Shown: piece after piece, positions 35,476 through 42,516 of the stretch
Position numbering within the stretch: position 1 is the stretch's first letter
Layout of the letters: every line of letters begins with the position of its first letter
Source of the DNA: Boseongicola sp.
GTDB lineage: Bacteria; Pseudomonadota; Alphaproteobacteria; Rhodobacterales; Rhodobacteraceae
DNA: 64,000 bases
Assembly (NCBI GenBank): GCA_014075275.1
Contig: CP046179.1
Coordinates: 2,241,932-2,305,931 of the forward strand
Reading direction: 5' to 3'
Program-made: the position numbers and the translations under genes
Notes under the pieces: generated by a model
The model's input: the letters and a program-made list of their open reading frames with translations, nothing else
The model's database searches: none
Told to the model about the DNA's origin: nothing

Positions 35476-37083
35476 ATGAATATGGAAACGAAACCAAAAG
35501 TGCTGGTCAGCGACAAGCTGAGCGAAACTGCTGTGCAAATCTTTCGCGATCGCGGGATTGATGTGACCTTTGAGCCCGGTCTTGGCAAAGACAAAGAGCG
35601 CTTGCTGGAAGTGATCGGGCAATATGACGGTTTGGCAATCCGCTCGGCCACCAAGGTAACGGCCAAACTGTTGGAAGCCGCGACCAATTTGAAAGTCGTC
35701 GCCCGCGCAGGGATTGGCGTGGACAACGTTGAAATCCCGGCCGCGTCGAAAAAGGGCGTGATCGTCATGAACACGCCTTTTGGAAACTCGATCACAACTG
35801 CGGAACACGCGGTGGCAATGATGTTTGCCGTTGCGCGGCAAATTCCCGAGGCAAGTGCATCGACCCATCAGGGCAAGTGGGAAAAGTCACGGTTCATGGG
35901 TGTTGAACTGACCAACAAGACGTTGGGCGTGATTGGCGCGGGCAACATCGGTGGGATCGTTTGCGAGCGCGCGTTAGGATTGCGGATGAAGGTCATCGCC
36001 TACGATCCATTCCTGACTGAAGAACGTGCAGACAAAATGGGTGTGACCAAAGTTGAGCTGCACGAGTTGCTGGGGCGTTCTGACTTTATAACCATGCACG
36101 TGCCGTTGACGGACAAGACCAAGAATATCCTGTCGGCGGATGCCATTGAACGCCTGAAGCCGGGTGTTCGGATCATCAACTGTGCCCGGGGTGGTTTGGT
36201 TGATGAGGAAGCATTGGCAGCGGCTTTGAAAGACGGGCGGGTTGCAGGTGCTGCGTTTGACGTCTTTGCCGTGGAGCCAGCGACAGAAAGCCCGCTGTTC
36301 AATCTGCCGAACGTGGTGGTGACCCCGCACCTGGGTGCCTCGACGACGGAAGCGCAGGAAAATGTTGCGTTGCAGGTGGCCGAGCAGATGTCGGATTATT
36401 TGCTGACGGGTGCTGTGACCAACGCGTTGAACATGCCGTCGGTGACCGCCGAGGAAGCCAAAGTCATGGGGCCATGGGTGAAACTGGCCGGACATTTGGG
36501 TGCGTTTACGGGCCAGCTGACGGACGAGCCGATCCGCGCGATCAATATCCTTTATAACGGTCAGGTTGCCGAAATGAACACCGCAGCGCTAAACGCCAGC
36601 GCCGTTGCCGGGATCATGAAAGCGACGAACCCCGACGTGAACATGGTGTCGGCCCCAGTTATTGCGAAAGATCGCGGCATTGAGATCTCGACAACCACAC
36701 AAGAAAAGTCAGGTGCCTTCGACAGCTACATCAAGCTGACCGTGGTGACTGACAAACGCGAGCGTTCGATTGCGGGCACTGTCTTTAACGACGGCAAACC
36801 GCGGTTCATTCAGATCAAAGGCATCAATATTGACGCCGAAGTTGGTGAACACATGATTTACACCACAAACAACGATGTTCCAGGGATCATCGGTGCACTG
36901 GGTCAGACCATGGGCGAAAATGGCGTCAATATTGCGAACTTTACACTTGGCCGGGCAGAAAAAGGTCAGGATGCAATTGCGCTTTTATATCTGGATGATC
37001 CCGCCCCTGCCGTCGTTGTCGACAAGCTGGAAGCGACCGGCTTATTCAGCCAGGTGGCACCTTTGCGGTTCGACGCCGCCTAA
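35476..37083 (+). CDS. serA: D-3-phosphoglycerate dehydrogenase
   Basis: First committed step of serine synthesis. 535 residues, the long type with an extra intervening (ASB) domain and a C-terminal ACT domain. Substrate-binding RSATKVTAKLL and ARAGIGVDNVE, NAD motif GVIGAGNIGGIV, catalytic RGGLVDEEAL and HLGASTTEAQ. The ACT domain begins near MIYTTNNDVPGIIGALGQ. Two starts (35476, 35482) are possible and neither has a strong Shine-Dalgarno; the repeat array abuts this region. Confidence 0.95.
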   Translation: MNMETKPKVLVSDKLSETAVQIFRDRGIDVTFEPGLGKDKERLLEVIGQYDGLAIRSATKVTAKLLEAATNLKVVARAGIGVDNVEIPAASKKGVIVMNTPFGNSITTAEHAVAMMFAVARQIPEASASTHQGKWEKSRFMGVELTNKTLGVIGAGNIGGIVCERALGLRMKVIAYDPFLTEERADKMGVTKVELHELLGRSDFITMHVPLTDKTKNILSADAIERLKPGVRIINCARGGLVDEEALAAALKDGRVAGAAFDVFAVEPATESPLFNLPNVVVTPHLGASTTEAQENVALQVAEQMSDYLLTGAVTNALNMPSVTAEEAKVMGPWVKLAGHLGAFTGQLTDEPIRAINILYNGQVAEMNTAALNASAVAGIMKATNPDVNMVSAPVIAKDRGIEISTTTQEKSGAFDSYIKLTVVTDKRERSIAGTVFNDGKPRFIQIKGINIDAEVGEHMIYTTNNDVPGIIGALGQTMGENGVNIANFTLGRAEKGQDAIALLYLDDPAPAVVVDKLEATGLFSQVAPLRFDAA

Positions 37084-37114
37084 ATTTCTTTCGTCCCACT
37101 TGCGTGGGTCGATC

Positions 37115-37152
37115 CGCGCGGCGGCCTGAAGACCACCGCGCGAATGCTTTTT
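37115..37152 (+). terminator. Probable terminator after serA
   Basis: CGCGCGG / CCGCGCG arms (37115-37121, 37136-37142) with a 14-base loop are followed by AATGCTTTTT. Located 30 bases after the serA stop. Confidence 0.55.
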
Positions 37153-37212
37153 GACAAGACACACAGCAGATGGTTTCTAGCGGCCAATTGAAATGTCCGG
37201 AATTGCAGCAGC

Positions 37213-37878
37213 ATGAGTGCGACTTCGTTTCAAAGGTTAAGTGCCGAAGCCCTGGGAACAGGCATGCTAGTCGCAACCGTTGTTGGTTCCGGCATAATGG
37301 CGGATCGGTTAACTGAAGATGTGGCGCTGGCGCTTTTGGGGAATACCCTGCCGACCGGTGCGATACTTGTCGTGCTGATCACCATTCTGGGTCCGATTTC
37401 CGGCGCGCACTTCAACCCGGCCGTGACGTTGGCGTTTTGGCTACGTGGAGACATTGAGATGTCACGCGCCGTTTTCTACGGCTGCGCGCAGATCGGGGGC
37501 GCAGTTGTCGGAACGTTGATCGCGCATGGGATGTTCGAGCTGCCGTTGTTTCAGGCATCAGACACGATGCGAACCGGCGGATCGCAATGGTTGGCCGAAG
37601 TTGTTGCAACATTTGGGCTGGTCTTCGTGATACTGGGCGGCATCCGTCACAAACCTGAGGCCGTTGCCTGGTTGGTTGGTTTATATATCACGGCTGCCTA
37701 TTGGTCCACGGCATCGACGAGTTTTGCCAATCCAGCCGTTGCCATAGGGCGCGCGTTTACAGATACATTTTCCGGCATACGACCTATGGATGTGCCCGGA
37801 TTCATTGGTGCTGAAATTATTGGCGCTATCATTGCTGTTTATCTTGCCAAATGGATTTTGAACCCGGTGCGCAGTTGA
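37213..37878 (+). CDS. MIP/aquaporin family channel
   Basis: Six-TM channel of 221 residues with both half-helix motifs, HFNPAVTLAFW and SFANPAVAIGRAFTDT. The spacing and the short length resemble AqpS/AqpZ-like proteins; permeant (water, glycerol or metalloid acids) cannot be decided. No ars genes are adjacent. Plus-strand neighbour of the metallophosphoesterase 41 bases downstream. Confidence 0.9.
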   Translation: MSATSFQRLSAEALGTGMLVATVVGSGIMADRLTEDVALALLGNTLPTGAILVVLITILGPISGAHFNPAVTLAFWLRGDIEMSRAVFYGCAQIGGAVVGTLIAHGMFELPLFQASDTMRTGGSQWLAEVVATFGLVFVILGGIRHKPEAVAWLVGLYITAAYWSTASTSFANPAVAIGRAFTDTFSGIRPMDVPGFIGAEIIGAIIAVYLAKWILNPVRS

Positions 37879-37919
37879 ACTATCTTGTGATGGGGCCGCC
37901 AGACGCCTAGGGCTATTTT

Positions 37920-38675
37920 ATGGATGACCAAAGAATATACGCGATTGGTGATGTGCACGGCCAGCTTGACGAGCTGAAGTCGGCACACCGCAGGATTGCA
38001 CGGGATGCCCAGGCCAGCGGAGGCCCGGCGCAGGTTGTTCATGTTGGCGATCTGGTGGATCGGGGCCCAAATAGCCGCGGTGTTATCGAGTATCTGATGG
38101 ATGGCATGGCACGTGGCGAGAACTGGGTAATCGTCAAAGGCAATCACGACCGGTTTCTGGCCAACTATGTTCGCACTGGCGAAACGACCGACGGGCGACT
38201 AAGGGCGGGTTTGACGTGGCTCAGCCCGGGAATGGGTGGCGCAGAGACATTAAGATCCTATGGGGCCGAGAAACGGCGGTTGGAAGGCGCGGACAAGTTT
38301 CACGCGCGCGCCGCGAAGAAAGTGCCCATAGCGCATGTTGAGTTCATCGAGGGTTTGCCGCTGTGGCATCGGGTTGGTGGCATGATTTTTGTGCATGCCG
38401 GTATTCGTCCTGGCTTTCCGATTGAAGCGCAGGACGAAGATGACCTTTTGTGGATACGCGACGAATTTCTGTGGCGGCTGGAAGATCACGAGGCGCTGAT
38501 CGTGCATGGTCATACACCTGTCGATGCGCCGACGCATTACGGCAACCGGGTTAATCTGGATGTCGGGGCCGCCTATGGGCATCCTCTGGTGCCGGTGGTC
38601 TTTCAAGATGGCGCGTGTTTCGCCCTGGAGGACGGCGGGCGGACACCTGTGGTGTCGCCGGGCGGTCAGGGCTGA
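37920..38675 (+). CDS. PPP-type metallophosphoesterase
   Basis: 251-residue serine/threonine protein phosphatase-like enzyme with the dimetal motifs GDVHG, GDLVDRGP, GNHD and the later His residues in FVHAGIRPG and IVHGHTPV. This PrpA/ApaH-like family includes bacterial protein phosphatases and Ap4A hydrolases; the substrate is unknown. Tail-to-tail with the DinB gene, with no gap. Confidence 0.9.
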   Translation: MDDQRIYAIGDVHGQLDELKSAHRRIARDAQASGGPAQVVHVGDLVDRGPNSRGVIEYLMDGMARGENWVIVKGNHDRFLANYVRTGETTDGRLRAGLTWLSPGMGGAETLRSYGAEKRRLEGADKFHARAAKKVPIAHVEFIEGLPLWHRVGGMIFVHAGIRPGFPIEAQDEDDLLWIRDEFLWRLEDHEALIVHGHTPVDAPTHYGNRVNLDVGAAYGHPLVPVVFQDGACFALEDGGRTPVVSPGGQG

Positions 38676-39188
38676 TTAGCTCCAATACATTTCGGCAGAT
38701 GGTGCGCGGTCGTAGATCAGGTGGAATTCGTCCAGTTGAGGCGGCGCGATACCTGCGTGGGACATTTGCACATGAGCTTGGCCGCGGTGGTGTGTCTGGT
38801 GTTGGAACAGATGCAGCAGAACGGCTGATACGCTTTCTTCAACCGGGCCGCTTGAACGATCGGTGATACATGTTTCGGTCAGAACTTCCGGTGACAAAGC
38901 GTCGCAAAAGGTCGCAAGGCGCATATCGGCCTCGGCTTGTTGTCTGGCGAGATCCGAAGCGGTTTCGATATCGGCGCGGTTAAAGACGGACCTGCCTTGA
39001 CCAGCGCTTTCCAGCGCGTCGATATAGTAGAGATCTACCGACAGGATATGGTTCAGTGTATCCGCAATCGACGGGAAAAACCCAGGTCGATCTGCCTGGA
39101 AGGCCATGTCAGATATCTCCTGCATAGCCTTATACAGCGTGGCATTTGCCCAGGCGTTATTGAGGGCCATTGTTATGTATGGAGTCAC
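38676..39188 (-). CDS. DinB family protein
   Basis: About 170-residue four-helix-bundle metal-binding protein. Metal-ligand His residues are in DTLNHILSVD and LFQHQTHHRGQAHVQM. The start is probably the GTG at 39188, because GGAGG lies exactly 7 bases upstream; a later ATG at 39170 has none. DinB-like proteins include thiol-dependent transferases; the function here is unknown. Confidence 0.87.
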   Translation of the reverse strand: MTPYITMALNNAWANATLYKAMQEISDMAFQADRPGFFPSIADTLNHILSVDLYYIDALESAGQGRSVFNRADIETASDLARQQAEADMRLATFCDALSPEVLTETCITDRSSGPVEESVSAVLLHLFQHQTHHRGQAHVQMSHAGIAPPQLDEFHLIYDRAPSAEMYWS

Positions 39189-39281
39189 CAAAACACCTCC
39201 GTGATCGCGCCAGCCCATGGCTTAGCAATGCGGCAAAGCAAGTGATCTTCTTCTGTCTAAAAATACTTAATGTAGAAAACA

Positions 39282-39311
39282 GCGCCAATTGACATTCATG
39301 TCAATTGGCGC
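39282..39311 (-). terminator. Perfect 13-bp hairpin terminating the tdh transcript
   Basis: GCGCCAATTGACA and TGTCAATTGGCGC flank a 4-base loop with no mismatch. On the minus strand TGTTTTC follows directly, which fits intrinsic termination of tdh and anything after it. Confidence 0.75.
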
Positions 39312-39343
39312 GTCGCGACGTGCCGTCAGGCACGGCGCAAAAC

Positions 39344-39421
39344 CTATTTGCGTTTTTGCCACCAACGGAAACCAACGATCATTCCGACGGTAATGATAAT
39401 CCAAAATATGACGTCGCCCAT
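39344..39421 (-). CDS. Candidate 25-residue single-TM peptide
   Basis: Minus-strand frame from an ATG: MGDVIFWIIITVGMIVGFRW then WQKRK, ending in TAG. A single hydrophobic helix with a basic cytoplasmic-type tail, lying between the tdh stop and its terminator hairpin. No clear Shine-Dalgarno is present, so translation is uncertain. The charge pattern is typical of small bacterial membrane proteins. Confidence 0.35.
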   Translation of the reverse strand: MGDVIFWIIITVGMIVGFRWWQKRK

Positions 39422-39505
39422 GGGGTGCACCGTGCCATTTGAAGCGCTGCTGTCAACAGTTTTAGAGCTGCAAAATACTACGAAGAGATGCGGGCCGCGC
39501 CTGAA

Positions 39506-40543
39506 TTATGTCCAATCCAGAACGATCTTGCCGGATTGGCCGGATTTCATGATCTCGAACCCGGACCGGAAGTCGTCGACCGGCATACGATGGGTGATGA
39601 CATTTCGTACATCCAGTCCGTTTTCCAACATGGCAATCATCTTGTACCACGTCTCAAAGATTTCGCGTCCATAGACGCCTTTTATGGTGATGGCTTTGAA
39701 TACAATCCGGGACCAGTCGACTGGCGACTTGCCGGGCGGGATACCCAGCAACGCTATGCGCCCGCCCATGACCAAGGCTTCGATCATCTGATCCATAGCC
39801 TTTTGGTTGCCAGATATCTCGAGGCCGATGTCGAAACCTTCCTTCATTTTCAGGCCGGCGATGACATCCTGAAGATCTTCCTTGGCGACATTTACAGGCA
39901 CAACGTCTGCAACTTTTTCCGCCAAGGCCAGCCGGTCTGCGTTGATATCGGTAATAACCACATGACGCGCTCCGACGTGACGCGCCACCGCAGCGGCCAT
40001 GATGCCAATGGGTCCGGCCCCGGTCACCAGCACATCTTCACCGATCAAATCAAAACTGAGCGCGGTGTGCACCGCATTTCCCAAAGGGTCCAGGATCGCG
40101 CCGATCTCGTCGTCAATCATGTCGGGAAGAGGTACTGCGTTGAAGGCCGGGAGTTTCAGGTATTCGGCAAAGGCGCCCTGTTCATTTACGCCGATACCGC
40201 GCGTTTCTGGGTCAAGGTGGAATTTACCTGCGCGCGATTGTCGGGAGTGTTTGCCGATCAGATGGCCTTCACCGGATACCCGCTGTCCCAATGCCAGATC
40301 GGTGACGTTTCGACCAAGTTCGACAATTTCACCGGCAAACTCGTGCCCGGTGATCAGGGGGACGGGAACCGTGCGCTGGGCCCAGTCGTCCCAATCCCAG
40401 ATGTGAATATCGGTACCACAGATGCCGGTCATGTTGATGCGGATGAGGATGTCATCGGGGCCAACCTCGGGAACCGGTGCCTCTATCATGTCCAGACCCG
40501 GAGCCGGTTTGGTTTTGGCGAGAGCTTTCATCTGATTGGTCAT
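39506..40543 (-). CDS. tdh: L-threonine 3-dehydrogenase, lacking structural-zinc cysteines
   Basis: NAD-dependent oxidation of threonine to 2-amino-3-ketobutyrate. 345-residue medium-chain dehydrogenase: catalytic zinc ligands in GICGTDIHIW and GHEFAGEIVE, Rossmann motif VTGAGPIGIMAAAVARHVGA. The lobe loop that in E. coli holds four cysteines (CGHCRNCRGGRTHLC) reads GKHSRQSRAGKFHLD here, so the structural zinc is lost. Its usual partner kbl lies upstream but is broken. AAAGG about 8 bases before the ATG. Confidence 0.93.
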   Translation of the reverse strand: MTNQMKALAKTKPAPGLDMIEAPVPEVGPDDILIRINMTGICGTDIHIWDWDDWAQRTVPVPLITGHEFAGEIVELGRNVTDLALGQRVSGEGHLIGKHSRQSRAGKFHLDPETRGIGVNEQGAFAEYLKLPAFNAVPLPDMIDDEIGAILDPLGNAVHTALSFDLIGEDVLVTGAGPIGIMAAAVARHVGARHVVITDINADRLALAEKVADVVPVNVAKEDLQDVIAGLKMKEGFDIGLEISGNQKAMDQMIEALVMGGRIALLGIPPGKSPVDWSRIVFKAITIKGVYGREIFETWYKMIAMLENGLDVRNVITHRMPVDDFRSGFEIMKSGQSGKIVLDWT

Positions 40544-40556
40544 ATTCGCGCCTTTC

Positions 40557-40610
40557 GGGGCTCTGCCCCCGGTGCCTGCGGCACCTCCCCCGGGATATTT
40601 TTGGGCCGAT
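40557..40610 (+). repeat. Mosaic intergenic element, copy B
   Basis: GGGGCTCTGCCCCC, a perfect GGTGCC-TGC-GGCACC hairpin, TCCCCCGGGATATTTTTGGGCCGAT. It reads on the plus strand although both neighbours (tdh and the methyltransferase remnant) are on the minus strand. Confidence 0.7.
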
Positions 40611-40622
40611 AATGCATCCAGA

Positions 40623-41015
40623 TCATTTTGAAACTTCTGGTGCGTATGTGAAAGCCAGCCATGTCCAAGTGACGCCAGAGCGCTGATTGCAGGCCTGGCT
40701 GGACGCGGCCGGTTTGTTCAGGGTGTTCTGGAAACCGTGGGTTTGCGCTTGTGCAATTGTCCTTTCGGCCGAGACGGGATGGGCGGGTCGGTCGGCGGGT
40801 GCAGGCCCGTGGCGCAATGACATGATAAGGGTCGCATCGCGGCGTAGGACCTTTGCAAGACTTGCGAACCCAATGTCACGGTCATGATCCGAGAGGTGGT
40901 GCCAGACGGCGTTGATATTGGCGAAGTCGAAGCTGCCAGCGGTTTCGCAGGTTTTGGTCAGATGTGGCAGCGCGTCGTTCAGCCAGGTTATCGAGGCTTC
41001 GCTGTGGCGTGACAA
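40623..41015 (-). pseudogene. Class I SAM methyltransferase, N-terminus deleted
   Basis: The frame encodes the second half of a methyltransferase: FDFANINAVWHHLSDHDRDIGFASLAKVLRRDATLIMSLRHGPAP and AERTIAQAQTHGFQN, ending GVTWTWLAFTYAPEVSK. The SAM-binding DxGxG region is absent, and there is no start codon with a ribosome site. The open frame begins inside the truncated kbl gene, marking a deletion junction near 41003-41015. Confidence 0.75.
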
Positions 41016-41641
41016 TCGTCCACCATGATGAGGGCATCGTATTTGTCGGCCAGCACACGAATTTCGGGGAGGTTTGCGAGAGTGCCGTCCATGGAAAAGA
41101 CACCATCAGTAATGATCATGACAAAGCGGGCACCAGCGGTGCGAGCCTCTTTCAGGTTCGCCTCGAGGTCATTCATATCGGAGTTGGCGTAGCGATAGCG
41201 GCGTGCCTTGCACAGACGAATGCCGTCGATGATGGAGGCATGGTTCAGAGAATCCGAAATGATCGCATCTTCTGGACCCAAGAGAGGTTCGAACACGGCG
41301 GCATTGGCATCAAAACAGGCGGCGAACAGGATCGCGTCATCCATGTTCAAGAAAGCGGCCAGTTCTGCTTCCAGCGATTGGTGCAGGTCCTGGGTTCCAC
41401 AAATGAAGCGGACAGACGCCATGCCGTAGCCATGTGTGTCGAGCGTCTTGTGTGCGGCATCGATCAGGCGCGGATTATCTGCAAGCCCAAGGTAATTATT
41501 GGCGCAAAGGTTCAGGAGAGGTTTGCCTGCGACGCGGATGTTCGTCGACTGAGGCGTTGTGATGGCGCGTTCGCGTTTCGTCAGCCCATCGGCGTCGATA
41601 GTTGCCAGGGTTGTCTCGAGGTGCGCCGCGAAATCAGACAT
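40988..41641 (-). pseudogene. 2-amino-3-ketobutyrate CoA ligase (kbl), C-terminal half deleted
   Basis: 217 residues of a protein normally near 395. Present: [62 protein letters not shown], and [11 protein letters not shown]. The reading then changes to TAKPR-stop. The PLP-lysine region (TLGKALGG...) and C-terminal domain are missing, so the enzyme cannot be active. Intact 5' end with GGAGA 7 bases before ATG. Formerly an operon with tdh for threonine to glycine plus acetyl-CoA. Confidence 0.88.
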
Positions 41642-41708
41642 GAGTGGTCTCCGTTTCCGGCGTGAATACACTATAACGGATACTTCGGCAATATATAGGA
41701 TATTAATC

Positions 41709-42278
41709 TTATGTGAACTGCACGATGAGAAGAGCTTTTGCATCTCCGTTATGGGCCGCCAAAGTATGGGGTCCGTCGGCGGGATAGCGCGCGCTGTCGC
41801 CTTGCCCAAGAAGATCGGTGCTGTCAGCGGCACCAAGGGCTATTTGCCCCTTGATCACTGTCAGATGCTCGCGGGTGCCTGGGCTATGTGGATCGCTGTC
41901 CAGAACACCTCCGGCTGCAAATGTGAGTTCGTATACTTCGTGGCGACCCACTTCTTCTGGGGGGCTGAGAATGCGGATGGTGCAGTCTTTGCCCAAGCCT
42001 TCGATAAGAGGGGCGGCGTCGGCGCGAATGACGGCAATTGCGGGCGCTTCGCGATCATCCAAGAGGCCGCCAATATCGATGCCCAGCGCCTGAGTGATGT
42101 TCCAGAGTGTGGCGACGGTTGGCGAGCTTTCACCGCGTTCGATCTGGCTGACCATCGAACGCGAGACGCCCGAAAGCTGCGCGAGTGCGTCCAGAGACAG
42201 GCCCTTTTCGGTGCGCATCACTTTCAGACGGGTGGCAATTCGAGACTGGATTTCCGGCTTGGTCATGGGGCGCGACAT
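41709..42278 (-). CDS. XRE-family regulator with cupin sensor domain
   Basis: 189 residues: an N-terminal HTH ([37 protein letters not shown]) and a C-terminal cupin ([39 protein letters not shown] ... [21 protein letters not shown]). Such proteins often control amino-acid or polyamine catabolism. It sits 67 bases upstream of kbl-tdh in the same direction, so regulation of threonine degradation is a reasonable inference. Start at 42278 or the Met at 42266. Confidence 0.87.
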   Translation of the reverse strand: MSRPMTKPEIQSRIATRLKVMRTEKGLSLDALAQLSGVSRSMVSQIERGESSPTVATLWNITQALGIDIGGLLDDREAPAIAVIRADAAPLIEGLGKDCTIRILSPPEEVGRHEVYELTFAAGGVLDSDPHSPGTREHLTVIKGQIALGAADSTDLLGQGDSARYPADGPHTLAAHNGDAKALLIVQFT

Positions 42279-42516
42279 TCACCCGGGGATGTCTGCGGTG
42301 TCAATGCCGGGTGTAGCGAGGGCGGCTGTGTTTTCACTGAGTTAGATGGTGGGCCTGCTGTAATCCATTGAATTATTTCCGTTTTCAAACCGAGAAAGGC
42401 GCATGACGACGGGTGAATGCGTTCTGCGGGCGTCGCGGCAAGTTAAGAAGTTGTTTACCGGAATACCGGCATAAAGTTTCCGACAACCCGAAATCTGGAC
42501 GGGACGGAGAGTGTTC

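Noticed and set aside
39488-40612. 374-residue plus-strand ORF opposite tdh
   Set aside because: Antisense shadow of a complete dehydrogenase gene; arises from high-GC codon bias.
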